Positions 12,001 to 18,894 of a stretch of 64,000 bases of DNA are shown in pieces. The position numbers and the translations under genes were made by a program. Every line of letters begins with the position of its first letter. The first letter of the stretch is position 1. The notes beneath the pieces are model-generated. The model had not been told where the DNA came from. It worked only from the letters and a program-made list of their open reading frames with translations, and ran no database searches. Source of the DNA: JBBQED01 sp038320345 (lineage in GTDB: Bacteria; Bacteroidota; Bacteroidia; AKYH767-A; OLB10); the NCBI GenBank assembly GCA_038320345.1, contig JBBQED010000001.1, positions 1 through 64,000 of the forward strand, in the 5' to 3' direction.

Positions 12001-12723
12001 TACTGCCGTAACTGTTGTTAGCGTTGTTTCAGTACCTTGCGAACAAAGAGTTACAGCAATCCCAATAGAACCGCCAATTATACCGGTTGCACCTCCAAAA
12101 CCTGCCGAAGAACCGGTTGTGTTATTTCTATTAAGGGTAATTACACAATTTTTGATAGTGTTGTTATTGGCACCATTTGTACCACTAGCTCTGAATAATC
12201 CGTATCCATACTCCATTTGAGTTGCCGGAGTAGCATTAGCAGCTGCTTCCTGTAGATCAATGCCATCAATCGTGATATAATCTGAACCGATTAAACTCCA
12301 CATACCATCAGAAGTAGTCGTACCTGCTAAATTCGAACCTGTATAGGATGTTATCTTAGGATTAATCCCCGCACCAGACTTTTGAAAAATTATCTGATCA
12401 GCAAGTGTTCCTGTTGCAGTTAGATTAATTCTAGCAGTAATCGTTTCTGTGTATCCCGCAGCAATATTAAAAGTTACACCGCCACCTCCAGCAACTCCAT
12501 ATAGGTTGAGACTATCCACTGCAACTTTAATTGTTGGATAATTTGCTGATGGAATTGCCTTTATTCCCGATAACTGCGCTAAAGAAACTGCAGGTAATAA
12601 CATGCCTAAACATGCAGTCAGCATAATCTTGTACAGCATCTTTTTTACTGTACTCTTTGAACTGTTAATCGTCTTCATTTGGGAAGCCTGTTTGCTTTCG
12701 GTAATAATAACACGAGTAGTCAT
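1..12723 (-). CDS. Giant secreted multidomain adhesin-like protein (C-terminus outside window)
   Basis: The minus frame is open from an ATG at 12723 to base 1, at least 4241 codons, and is cut by the window edge. A signal peptide (hydrophobic stretch near residues 30-48, ending ...AVSLAQ) follows a 15-residue extension; Met16 (12678) is an alternative start. Order seen: an Asn-rich parallel beta-helix with many NNNTI-type rungs (about 12560-9850); a fibronectin-III-like domain (about 9690-9420, core YYYQIVASN); a second beta-helix (about 9340-6750); then Ig-like modules of the CHU_C-associated type (core NWYAASTGG, near 6310, 4370 and 2300); a lectin-like domain (about 3420-2830, DGFSYSFGDD and SLDGVPLF); and a SprB-type repeat at the left edge (YVWTDGTN...LAPGTYYLTIYD). 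The family is known as cell-surface adhesins exported by T9SS. The sorting domain would lie outside the window, so export by T9SS is inferred. Ligand unknown. Confidence 0.9.
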   Translation of the reverse strand, partial: MTTRVIITESKQASQMKTINSSKSTVKKMLYKIMLTACLGMLLPAVSLAQLSGIKAIPSANYPTIKVAVDSLNLYGVAGGGGVTFNIAAGYTETITARINLTATGTLADQIIFQKSGAGINPKITSYTGSNLAGTTTSDGMWSLIGSDYITIDGIDLQEAAANATPATQMEYGYGLFRASGTNGANNNTIKNCVITLNRNNTTGSSAGFGGATGIIGGSIGIAVTLCSQGTETTLTTVTAVGGASSNNKFYSNTIQNVNTGISLTGFANASPFTLCDFNNDIGGSSALTGNTILNFGGGSSPSSVCAAIMFNNQWSLNFSYNTVNNNNGSGINHTVTNRGIWAFATSNGASATINNNNITIAGAAASYDMAIDMEMAQSGAVAGQVISINNNTFSVTKTNVGSTLQCVVYLNTAATTVNVNNNTVTNFTYPGTLTSDAGVIRNGLSGIGTLNINNNTIGGVNLTSTTGTNFIISNTGSVTTAININGNNINGVNTTGATTKTLNLISNSGAANTATVSISNNNFQNITHVGSGTLTFMTCTGTPLNQTINGNTFTNLNIASTGSISFIAHSYTVPAGGTQTISNNSIVTGFNKTGAGGTVVCLTSGASTISALSVSHINNNFSNITVTGATTLTGFSSTDGLITIAFGRTVTGNTFSNWTGGTSAITAMTYAYWGGNNASVSNNTISNITGQGAITCINIAASGNASNPLTISSNTISNISSTGAGGAVVGISCANTSPSININNNTISTLSSTGGVAVTGISASGATATNVFRNKIYDLSGSNASSTVNGLLVSSGTNVNIYNNLIGDLRATIANAAIPLSGINVSGGTTINLYNNSVYLNANSSGALFGSAAAYISTSPTVNMSNNIFVNTSTANGATGFTAAYRRTSTTLSTYATASNNNIFYAGIPGPNNVLFYDGTNSDQNIIAYKVRVAPADGSSGVENPSFLSTSGASANFLHLNTAIPTIAESGGLSIAAVTNDYDGDIRFGNIGYIGSGTAYDIGADEFAGTLAVALGAPINFTSNSNTTSSFTITWDDNSNGEQGFLVYRSLNVGGPFSLVGSVSSTSAASTGTTYSLAQSLLLGNTTYYYQIVASNATSSPVLAGSAATLGCGGGLSGNKLIPGDYANINAAIADLNSQGLAGPVSLLLQNTYAGEPTAASFSITNAVLTSNVVTLTTSAAHTISVGSTVLISGLTNAVYNGLYRVTAVTSTTFSYSVTNADITTGIVTGSAVLPTISIGRIPCLNATNTLSILPDVGVGPLTITSSLPNITIDFNGANFVTIDGRSGGTGSTPNLIIQNTNTLGVAVRIGNDASNNTVTFCDLQGQNATALPTATLPGGVVYIQTANPLGLTGNDNNTISGCNIHGTSGASTNFPAIGIMAFGSTTNPSTYNDNCTITGNNIYDIFHATLASSGIKIDAGNTAWTISNNRFYQTTAINYLTSTATHRSIWVTPNTASIANAANGFIITGNYIGGNSSAGTGVYSLTGAGAYTYMGMDISVGLGTATSIQNNTITNFNIATANISSAAMIGISIVNGNTNTGTVTGNLIGSTTTNGSISFTTTGTAGGIIAIRASGGGTHVINNNTISGIDLIGNATTIANNFNGINYSGGLACTINNNTIGSATLANSINMLSTSATSTTASAMRGIISNNTAANNATITNNLIANLNTNYSATGAQVSTLVGIAVATGAGNITGNTIRNLTSATQTSNGGTTAGIVGISYSSTATNAPAIISNNTIHTLKLTNPAATSATTNQAIGYTGPTTGTANVIERNNIHSISTVATSNGNAVLSGMDIGSGTLTIKNNMIRLGYDETGNSIVTPCLIRGISKNIAIANIWNNSIYIGGVGVGATATNTFAFARTSSAVTDDIRNNIFVNNRSNAGAGGKHYQINLSSSATLVLGNNVYFGNGTGAVFGAIGVTDVPLYTPNWVAGDNTSYSFDPFFINATGTALTGDLHIDPVTATIVEGTGVLIASVTNDFDGQTRSGLTPNDIGADAGNFVNFLCSGNPPSTVANIVGDNAALCFSGSKTMTLTGFSAAPGLTFQWQESSVSGGPYTNVSGGTGATTISYTTALISSTTYYACLVTCSNGGASTLSSEVAVSVNAPQVLTTTPGVRCGTGSVTLGATGSVGTNLNWYAASTGGVALQNPSLPVLVTGFNNDIVANGLGTNSILGTTYPAIGVDGQAYSFIDNTFQYTSGNALPTCFMPTNNLAPSLLTSGLTYQLDGYGNSVTLNNNALSIANQSSGYTSPLPNSGTLTLSSPASYANLVVLYESIVNTSPLTVDAVVTFTDLTTQTFNGNSCVNWFTVAAPAYSGMGRTTPLGVVQCGATPNMFELNLPISLVNQSKQVASITFSIPTVLSGTLASNMNYFHAMAVGGKAPYPTGTFTTPTISSTTSYYVSASAGGTTTSIGLPNRVGATTNTGYADIGLMFDATVPFTIQSVAMYPVGTGTNASITIALKNAAGTILQSATVSVPTAASPGVKTLIPLNFPVTAGAQQRLVVTAASGLTGLIREATTGYTYPYTVPGVASITSAYTSGASSAYYYYLYDWLITTACESPRTAVTATVTAPLPLTITAPNVVCNNAIAMLNVTSPNTNYDAYVWSPITNLFTDAACTIAYSGSNEDTVYFKSNIQSSNTVTCTANNSVSLCNNVTTTTINVQPSAATVTSSQASLCFSGVTTLGLNPASPYLPGSLQWQVSNDSINYTNIVGETNATFTTPVIDTTTHYIVLIKDGSNNVCFSTNKTIVVNEPVITSTLGASSCTPAALVLSASSSPSTTINWFASASGGVSLGTGSTFTTPLLNASTNFYAQAGSAGGSTQVSSNGVPNVTTSTQNGGVIFNLNVDVTINSIQVYSSAAGTATVTLQNAALTTLYTSAPIAIVNGGLTTPQTLSLGWSIPAGSGYRILVANTGNSLGYSSGAFPAPMGNGVGSIVNGALTTGTSTLNYFVYNISTTTGCLGARVPVLAAISTVPTSITTSVFSGVTCTPGATVTLDVVSSNGVIASGGSWEYQWTDETGSTILQPYSAVSAFNSIAVSGLNKFRVYMRNTACPGTEGFDFASYTVGITGSVIGLSPTGCSATGTIIVSAQGSGLLTNWYNNDFTSSTLGTAAAVTGSAAITGGQCVITGNVASQSGAFQVFNPSSIAAANYQIDFDLGVLPSGADGFSYSFGDDVSPTSTTPQFECGTGTKLKLTFDAYPNTGGNVPGVYLMYNSTTDLQPPTAPGVLGYSNNTTWLNNTKHVTIKIDAAGFVTVSLDGVPLFNNVQLPAAYLTANRSTWSHVFKARTGAISEAHTVDNLVIKYNAFEYSINGASGPWQVSNAFSNLSVGSYSVWVRNPADITCTADLGIFNLNYPSTITTNATDTILCLGGISTLSMVPLLAGATYQWDSSAVSSSGPWFPISGATNATYAANLSSTSWYRCNISCGGTPISGSPSLVRQIIVNNPQVTGTTAAGRCGTGTVMLAATSSAGTTLNWYTSASGGAAVGTGSPFTTPAISSTTTYYVSAITNGGSASSVGIPNKITPTSGAGTTNFGLVFDVYSAFTLNSVKVYPVSATNAAGTITIDVINGAGVIVHTATVNVVGSPIASVVGQTVNLNFNLVPGTNYKLRPGSYTGITGIGFEPSTCACTYPYTVPGVVSILTSTLTAAPTNTANNGLYYYFYDWSISSGCASLRTPVTATITTAPAVTVSSAITLCQSDSTILTASSANDPNYKYVWTPGNFIGASYKVAPNVTTTYTLTALDTTGGVSSNCQDIKTVTITVTPRPTINSLTSSPVSLCSGDSAQITLSATPYIAPSGISYSLTSLTGQTYTQLSGPNITIINTVGQLTSGMGSTSQDDGGVVITLPFIFNYNGNSFSQMSMCTNGWVGAGNQGTIDAVSMRAPANLFTSTIPNNTIAAWFKDMGANFPTGTGSMRYGLIGTDIYAFQWDNAVGSGFSDGSAITISFQINIYGPASVSPGRIQVIYGPTVGATATAAAMGIENAIGGTGNYINSLTGTGNSTITSTVWPGAGTGYQFTPLPPSSLSYSWTPTANLNNPNISNPKAGITTTTTYTVTVLETGTGCSRKDSIQLVTFPLPQPKISQGDTLLCFPDQILLYVVDTGAFTGGYPAGTTVEWVGIVSGLSPSTGISSSNGSSYQAKVMLPNGCFAYSNTVSVITRSVTVIPVITPAACGNNTGKVIANITAGMAPFHYVWTDGTNTVRDTVSSATSDSLTNLAPGTYYLTIYDNYGLVVQSC

Positions 12724-12990
12724 TATGGTTGATTTTTATTTTTTTTCAATTTTGAGGGAAGATTTGAATTTTCCCTTTTTTTCTCCCCACTTCAATGAAA
12801 AAATACACTAAACTTATGGCAGTTGATTTTACTCTTCTGCCATAGAATTAAATATAATAAAGAAGGGAAAGACATTTACAGCTGTGTTACTGATACGTTG
12901 AGTATTCAACTTTTGTTCAAATCAACTCAAACTATTGATTTCACAGATAGTTCGCTGCCAGATTTAATGAACCCATCAGAAACGGGATAG

Positions 12991-13021
12991 CAAAGTACGG
13001 CTTTACAGTAAGCTTTGCAAT
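12991..13021 (-). promoter_or_regulatory. Possible promoter of the giant adhesin gene
   Basis: On the minus strand GTACTTTG (12998-12991) resembles the Bacteroidota -7 box TAnnTTTG, with ATTG 19 bases upstream as a weak -33 element. It would give a leader of about 260 nt before the start at 12723. The match is imperfect. Confidence 0.3.
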
Positions 13022-13143
13022 GTTTTTTTTAAAGGTACTGGCAATTTTACTATTACGTCAATGTTGAAAATGAGCAGTAATCCATATTTTTAAAAAAATA
13101 TCTGATTATCAACGTTTTATGATGGATGGATTTTCGAATTTTG

Positions 13144-13330
13144 TAACTTTGGGATTAAAAATGATTTGTCAAATTAATTCTACGACTCACATTTTACATA
13201 GAATTGGCTACTTAACTGTAAATTATCATGTCTGTCAAACTTCTGGACAACTCTTTAAACTCCTTTTACAATTTACTCTTTTAGCCCGCCCACTAGTTTA
13301 GCCATTGTTAAACTAGTGGATCTGATTTTT
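13144..13330 (+). ncRNA. Candidate small RNA (TAACTTTG box to hairpin)
   Basis: A perfect -7-type box TAACTTTG (13144-13151) is followed about 140 bases later by a perfect 10-bp inverted repeat, CACTAGTTTA (13291-13300) and TAAACTAGTG (13309-13318) with an 8-base loop. A short T-run follows (ATTTTT, about 13325). No clear -33 element is visible and the frame in between codes nothing recognisable. A transcript of about 170 nt is only a suggestion; the hairpin may simply be a terminator or protein-binding site. Confidence 0.2.
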
Positions 13331-13526
13331 CCAAATTTACTAGTTTTTCCTAGCAAAAGTGAGCAGGATATTGTGGTGCAAGAGTGTTATAAATTAATAT
13401 ATTAATTACCATTGAATTATATAAATAAAAAGATGCCTAATGACAGGTGGTTATCAGATTTGAACTGCCCTTTTTGAATCATTTTCATAGGTTCGTAATA
13501 AAAGCAACCCATCTCTCCAGTAATAA

Positions 13527-13555
13527 AAAAGCCTCCCCTCTGGAAGGCTTTCTAC
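13527..13555 (-). terminator. Rho-independent terminator
   Basis: Read on the minus strand, AAAGCCT and AGGCTTT form a 7-bp stem around a 10-base loop, followed by a T-run. It lies 20-50 bases after the stop codon of the large minus-strand gene that ends at 13578. Confidence 0.8.
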
Positions 13556-13577
13556 ATTTTTTCTAAATCATCAAGGA

Positions 13578-16500
13578 TTAAGGATGTGCCGAGAATATAA
13601 ATGAAGCCGCATTATTATCTGCAATGGCTTGGTCAAATACATCTACAAATCCATCTCCATTGATATCTGAAGCAAAATAACCAAAGGCAAATGCAGAGGC
13701 ATCGTTATCAATTAAACTCTGATCAAATACATCAATAAACTCATCCTGTATATCAATATCTCCTGAAAACATTACCCACTTACCATTAATGTCTTTTTCG
13801 TTTCCTCCAAATGCCTTCGCTTGCAAATTCGTGAAGTCATAAGTTGTGGTTCCTGCAATGGCTACCGGATTTGCGGACCAGGTCTGTAATCCATTCCGGT
13901 GAAATAATGCTAGGTAATAACTACTTCCAATATTTACTCCTGGAAGCATTAGATTGATTTGTCCGTTGGTATGTATTACCGTTGTATAACTGAGTGCTAT
14001 ATTTGATGGAAAAGCTGCTTCTCTCAATTCTACACGAATCGTATCTGTCTCATCTGCATTCGTATTAATTCCTTGATTTAATAATGCAGTAGTCATCATG
14101 TTCGTTCCTGAATCATAATACCCTTCAACAATTGCAGTGATCGTTAGCGTTGCCGAAGAATTTATGGTAAAGCTATTTCCTGATATTGCATCGCATCCCG
14201 GAGCAGTAGTTATGGTTAAGGATCCTGATGTTGCACCTGCAGGTACAAATGCTTGAATCTGTCCATCATTAATAATCGTAAACGATGCTACCGTTCCGTT
14301 AAAGGTAACTTCAGTTGCTGGAGTAAATCCACTACCATTAATGGTTACCATGGTGCCCGCACTTCCAGTGATTGGCGTAAAATTATTGATGATAACTGGG
14401 TCAGGATCATTGATGAAATCCAACGTTGAATATTCACAACCCGCCGCATCTGTAATGGTTACGAAATAAATTCCTGAAGGTTGATTAAAGATATCTTCCG
14501 TGGTATCTCCTGTCGACCATAAATAGGTATATCCTGGTGTGCCTCCATCTACCAACAAATCAATAGCCCCATCGGAACTGCCAAAACATGTTGTGTTCTG
14601 TGGAATTGTTGCTTGTAAAAATTCTGCAGGTTGTGATAAGGTAAACGTTGCAAGTGCAGTACAACCATTGCTCGCTGTTACTGTAACTGTGTAGCTTCCT
14701 GCAAATAGTCCCGACCGGTCTTCGGTTACTTCCATATCATTCCATAAATAAGTAAAAGGTCCAACACCACCACTTACCGTGATATTGATGGCACCATTGT
14801 TTCCTCCAAAGCATTGAACATTGTTGTTGATACTTGTGATCTGAATCGCTGGAGGATTAGTTATTGTTGCCGATGTTGTTGCGGTACATCCTAAAGGCGA
14901 TGTTGCTGTTACGGTATAAGTTCCAGCACTAAGATTACTCAGATCTTCATTAGTTGATCCATTCGACCAAACATAAGTGTTCTGTCCAACAACTTGAACA
15001 TTACTAATCCCATCATTAAATGTTGTTGAAGTAGCCCAAACTCGTGGAGTGGTATACATTCCAGTTTTATAATTATAAACTCCAGTGGCTCTGCCATAAA
15101 TGGCGCCTGGATCTGATGATAAAAATGAACTAGACTGAAGTCTTCCTCCATTATAACGATCATTTATGGGTAGTGTGAATCCATCAACTCCAGCATTCAC
15201 CACAGCAGTACCCATTGCAGTACCATAAAATACTGCATCCGTAGGAATGGAATTAGAATCGAGTACGGCAACCGGTAAATTAAATACAGCAATACCATCA
15301 GCATTCCCAGTACCATTACCTAATACTCCCGTTGTATTCGGAGCTCCTATTCCACCATCTCCATTTGTAGTGCTCGTATTAATTACTCTTGCTTTCGTTC
15401 CACTAACAATCATTTGTGATCCTCCAACATACACAACATCACCAGGGTTAACACTTCCTGTTGAAATCTGAAAGGCGTATGTAGCATTCGAGGTAGCTGT
15501 TGATAATCCACCCTGCACCCAACCTTTCGTAGTGCCGATACCGTTATTAGCAACGATCACTGTATAAGGTGTTATCGTAAAGTCAATAGTTTTTGTTGCA
15601 ACTAATTCAACCCACTCAAATGGAGAGTCCGTTCCCGGAGGGTTTGAAAAATATTCGGAGATTAGTAAACCCGGATTTGTTGGATTTAACAATGTATCAT
15701 TAGAAGCTAAAATATCAATAGCGCCGTTATTCCCTCCACCACATGTTACGTTTGTTGTGGAATTTACACTAATAGAAAATGGAGGAGGATCAATGAGAGT
15801 TGCTGATGCACTAGCTGTACATCCGTTAAAATCTGTAACCATAACAGAATAGGTCCCTGCTCCTAATCCTGAAATTACTGGATTCCCGCCTTGATATGAG
15901 TAGGGGGAGGTACCTCCTGAAGCAACTGAAGTGATCGTTCCAGTAGATGCTCCATTACAATTAGGTTGAACACTGGTTAAAGTCAAATTCAAAATTGATG
16001 GTTCTGTTATCGTAATTTGAACAGTATCATTACAGGCTATCGCATCACTCACAATTACACTATAATTTCCAGGTGCTAGTCCACTTACATTTTGTGTTAA
16101 CGCTCCATTACTCCATAAAAAACTATACGGTGCAACTCCACCACTCACTTGCAAGTTTACACTTCCATTCGCTGTTCCATTACACGAAACATTCACAATA
16201 GTGGGTAGGACTTGCGGAGGAACGCAGGTGCAATTATTGATGACTGCATTTGTTGTAGCGATTTTCGTACATCCGTTGGCGTTAGTTACCAAAACCGAAT
16301 ATAATCCTGAATCAGCAGAAACAGTAACTGCTATCGAAGGATTCTGCAGCGCTGATGCGAAACCATTTGGTCCACTCCAACTATAACTTACTCCTCCTGA
16401 TGCACTAAAACTAATGGCTTGTCCTGCACATACAGGTCCTGAATTTGATGCTGTCGCATTAACGTTTTCTAAAGTTATATTAGCACCATTATCAGTACCA

Positions 16501-17714
16501 CTGAATGATGGCAGACTGGATACTACACGAATACGGTATCCCGTTCCTGCAGGAGTTGAAAACGGTATCAAACAAGAAATGCTCCCAGTTAATGCAACGG
16601 AACTTAATGATCCAATTGTTAAGGGTGAACTAAAACTTCCACTTACATTGGATAGCTCAACCGAAAAAATATTTCCAGCAAAGAAAGTTCCAGAAGCAGT
16701 ATAAGAAACAGAAATCGGAATATCTGTACCACTTAAACAATAGCTTAATGTATTGATGGCATCTGTAGATAATGTATTGCATGAAGTAAGTGGAGCATCT
16801 GCATTATCAATGACTAATGGTGTAGCTCCTCCCACTGGATTTACTGTATTTACGGATCCAGTAGACCATGTTCCAGTTAATGAAACTGCACATCCTACTA
16901 ACTGACCAGAGCTTAATGAACGATGTGCAATATACTTTACTCCATTTGCATTATCATTAGGAATGATACTACCCCAAGCACCTGCTATTCCTTCTACACT
17001 ACTCGTATAAAATGGGACAATGCTTGCAACTATTAACCCTTCATTTTCTGTATACGTCTGACATAAGGGTCTGCCGGAACCATTTACATTATCATACAAG
17101 GCAATAAATTCTTTTGCAGAAGCCGATGAAGTACTGCGTATACCCGTACCGTTATTTGTGCCAGCACTTGCTGTAAATCCTATCGCTTTAAAACTCTGAT
17201 TCAATGCATATCGAAATAAAATAGTTCCTGTATTACTTCCGATAACAATAGAAGGAAAAATTATGGATCCCGGATTAAATCTAGAATTCCCAGTATTGAC
17301 AAATCCAAACCAACCCGTATAACTTCCGCTTGCATCCGAAGTGAACGTATCATAACCTCCAACTACTGATATTGCCGGTGATGATGGATTCAGGAAAACA
17401 CCACTTCCTGCATTTATTAAAACTGAATTCCCTGCACCATCATTCGTTGTTCCGAAATCAGTAGTCGCAGCTCCACGTGTATAATACCGATAAACAGTAT
17501 TTGGTGTGAGACCAGAAACTGTTGCACGATATATTACCGGTAGTCGGGTGGAGGTTCCACTTGCCATAAACTGCGGTACTATTACTCCTGTGAAATTTGT
17601 TTGTGTTAAAAGTTGTGCTTGTAGTAATTGTGATCCACTTAAAAGCAAAAGAGAAATCAAAAGCACCAAATTTTTCTTCAAAATGGATGCCTTTTGTAAG
17701 GATAGGTATTTCAT
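13578..17714 (-). CDS. Large secreted protein: SprB repeats, lamin-tail-like domain, IPT/TIG domain, dockerin-like end
   Basis: The frame opens at 17795, but the ATG at 17714 starts directly before a good signal peptide (MKYLSLQKASILKK, then a Leu-rich core ending LLQAQ), giving 1378 residues. The N-terminal third is an unrecognised beta-rich region. Several SprB-type repeats follow (NVSCNGTANGSVNL, YSFLWSNG, LAPGNYSV). One repeat is interrupted by about 240 residues with lamin-tail-domain features (GLLISEYFSN...FEWVEL). After more repeats comes an IPT/TIG domain (GSAGTMVTINGSGFTP, nt about 14390-14160). The C-terminus carries two dockerin-like EF-hand loops; the last reads DINGDGFVDVFDQ and is intact, the first (DIDIQDEFIDVFDQ) is degenerate. 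No T9SS sorting domain is seen. Likely cell-surface or extracellular; role unknown. Confidence 0.85.
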   Translation of the reverse strand: MKYLSLQKASILKKNLVLLISLLLLSGSQLLQAQLLTQTNFTGVIVPQFMASGTSTRLPVIYRATVSGLTPNTVYRYYTRGAATTDFGTTNDGAGNSVLINAGSGVFLNPSSPAISVVGGYDTFTSDASGSYTGWFGFVNTGNSRFNPGSIIFPSIVIGSNTGTILFRYALNQSFKAIGFTASAGTNNGTGIRSTSSASAKEFIALYDNVNGSGRPLCQTYTENEGLIVASIVPFYTSSVEGIAGAWGSIIPNDNANGVKYIAHRSLSSGQLVGCAVSLTGTWSTGSVNTVNPVGGATPLVIDNADAPLTSCNTLSTDAINTLSYCLSGTDIPISVSYTASGTFFAGNIFSVELSNVSGSFSSPLTIGSLSSVALTGSISCLIPFSTPAGTGYRIRVVSSLPSFSGTDNGANITLENVNATASNSGPVCAGQAISFSASGGVSYSWSGPNGFASALQNPSIAVTVSADSGLYSVLVTNANGCTKIATTNAVINNCTCVPPQVLPTIVNVSCNGTANGSVNLQVSGGVAPYSFLWSNGALTQNVSGLAPGNYSVIVSDAIACNDTVQITITEPSILNLTLTSVQPNCNGASTGTITSVASGGTSPYSYQGGNPVISGLGAGTYSVMVTDFNGCTASASATLIDPPPFSISVNSTTNVTCGGGNNGAIDILASNDTLLNPTNPGLLISEYFSNPPGTDSPFEWVELVATKTIDFTITPYTVIVANNGIGTTKGWVQGGLSTATSNATYAFQISTGSVNPGDVVYVGGSQMIVSGTKARVINTSTTNGDGGIGAPNTTGVLGNGTGNADGIAVFNLPVAVLDSNSIPTDAVFYGTAMGTAVVNAGVDGFTLPINDRYNGGRLQSSSFLSSDPGAIYGRATGVYNYKTGMYTTPRVWATSTTFNDGISNVQVVGQNTYVWSNGSTNEDLSNLSAGTYTVTATSPLGCTATTSATITNPPAIQITSINNNVQCFGGNNGAINITVSGGVGPFTYLWNDMEVTEDRSGLFAGSYTVTVTASNGCTALATFTLSQPAEFLQATIPQNTTCFGSSDGAIDLLVDGGTPGYTYLWSTGDTTEDIFNQPSGIYFVTITDAAGCEYSTLDFINDPDPVIINNFTPITGSAGTMVTINGSGFTPATEVTFNGTVASFTIINDGQIQAFVPAGATSGSLTITTAPGCDAISGNSFTINSSATLTITAIVEGYYDSGTNMMTTALLNQGINTNADETDTIRVELREAAFPSNIALSYTTVIHTNGQINLMLPGVNIGSSYYLALFHRNGLQTWSANPVAIAGTTTYDFTNLQAKAFGGNEKDINGKWVMFSGDIDIQDEFIDVFDQSLIDNDASAFAFGYFASDINGDGFVDVFDQAIADNNAASFIFSAHP

Positions 17715-17952
17715 GGTTTTATGGTTTTCAGGCAGGATATCGATTCGGATCTCCGAAAGGGATTGCAAATTAGCTTTTGTTGCTGATTGTCGCAAGTTAT
17801 AGGCTGCAAATAAACAGAATGTTAAGAATGTCCGAAATTTTAGCGTGATTCACCATGACCCGTGTATAAATACTCGGGAATCATTGTTGGAAAACGCTGA
17901 ATTCTACTATTTTCGAACCCTGAACCTTTACTTAGACGCCTAAATCAGCAAC

Positions 17953-18873
17953 ATGAATACCCCCGAAACTGAACAAAAAGACCAAGACTCTAAAAAAGTC
18001 ATTGTGATCATTGTGATCTCTATCCTATTGGGAGTCAATGGTTTATTGCTGTGGCAATTCTTCGATAAAAAGACACATCTCGAACAAGTAAGTCGTGAAT
18101 TGGACACCACGATGGCTGAAAAAGAATCCCTCTCGGCCGAACTTCAGCGCGTTAAAACTGAATATGAAAAGTTAAATCAGGAGAATTCTACCCTCCAGAA
18201 CCAACTTTCTTCAAAAGATGAGGAAATCCGCCAAAAAATCGCCCAAATCCAAAAACTGATCAATTCGGGCGATGCCGCTCAGTTGAAAAAAGCTCGTGAA
18301 GAGATGCTCCATCTCAAAAGCTTGAACCAAAATTATATGGTGGAGATGGATTCCCTTAAGACCGTCAATAAAAATCTTACTGATCAAAACCTGACCCTCA
18401 ACGAAACGCTGACCTCTGCAAATTCTAAAGTAGAGAATCTCTCTCAACAAAATAATTTGCTTTCGAATAAAGTTGCAATTGCTTCCGTTTTAAAAACGAA
18501 TAATATCAAAGCTATCGGTGTGAAATACAAAGGCAGCGGTAAAGAAATGGAAAGTACGAAAGCAAAAAGTACCGACCGAATAAAAACTTGTTTCACGATT
18601 GCTGAAAATTTAGTGGTCGACAAAGGTCCTAAAGATATTTTTGTGCGTGTTTTAAGTCCTGATGGTGCCGTGATGTCAACGTCAAGTGAAACATTTACAT
18701 TCAACGGTCAAGCTACATTGTACACTACAAAAGAGTCTATCATGTACGAAAATAGAAATACCGATCTGTGCGTGTATTGGGAAAAAGGAAACACTTATAA
18801 TTCTGGAAAATATACGATTGAATTATATTGCGAAGGCAATCAAATCGGTATTACAAGTCTTATGCTGAAATAA
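17953..18873 (+). CDS. Inner-membrane-anchored coiled-coil protein, unknown function
   Basis: 306 residues. A short cytoplasmic, charged N-terminus is followed by a single transmembrane helix (about residues 18-39, VIVIIVISILLGVNGLLLW). Then comes a long coiled coil (about 45-170, rich in Glu, Lys, Leu, Asn, for example LSAELQRVKTEYEKL). The C-terminal domain, about 120 residues, looks beta-rich and contains GKYTIELYCEGNQIG. The topology suggests that the coiled coil and C-terminal domain are periplasmic. I do not recognise a named family; similar proteins are common hypotheticals in Bacteroidota. The gene is convergent with the outer-membrane protein gene ending at 18895, with only 21 bases between stop codons and no clear terminator. 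Confidence 0.75.
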   Translation: MNTPETEQKDQDSKKVIVIIVISILLGVNGLLLWQFFDKKTHLEQVSRELDTTMAEKESLSAELQRVKTEYEKLNQENSTLQNQLSSKDEEIRQKIAQIQKLINSGDAAQLKKAREEMLHLKSLNQNYMVEMDSLKTVNKNLTDQNLTLNETLTSANSKVENLSQQNNLLSNKVAIASVLKTNNIKAIGVKYKGSGKEMESTKAKSTDRIKTCFTIAENLVVDKGPKDIFVRVLSPDGAVMSTSSETFTFNGQATLYTTKESIMYENRNTDLCVYWEKGNTYNSGKYTIELYCEGNQIGITSLMLK

Positions 18874-18894
18874 GTTTTTTGCTGTTATCTGTTA

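Larger units (their letters stand above)
12724..13577. other. Intergenic region, 854 bp
   Basis: No convincing gene. It holds a possible minus-strand promoter for the giant gene (near 12991), a plus-strand TAACTTTG box at 13144-13151, a perfect 10-bp inverted repeat (13291-13318) and the terminator of the upstream minus-strand gene (13527-13555). A 60-codon plus-strand frame at 13119-13301 has no recognisable features. Confidence 0.6.

Noticed and set aside
6750..12560. Repetitive Asn-rich coding as a possible DNA repeat or CRISPR array
   Set aside because: The repetition is at protein level (beta-helix rungs), degenerate in DNA and without regular spacers.
13119..13301. 60-codon plus-strand frame in the intergenic region
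   Set aside because: No family features; the frame runs through the 13291 inverted repeat.
13578..13800. T9SS sorting domain on the 13578 protein
   Set aside because: The C-terminus has EF-hand/dockerin-like loops and lacks the PNP and final Lys/Val-rich strand seen in the other T9SS substrates here.
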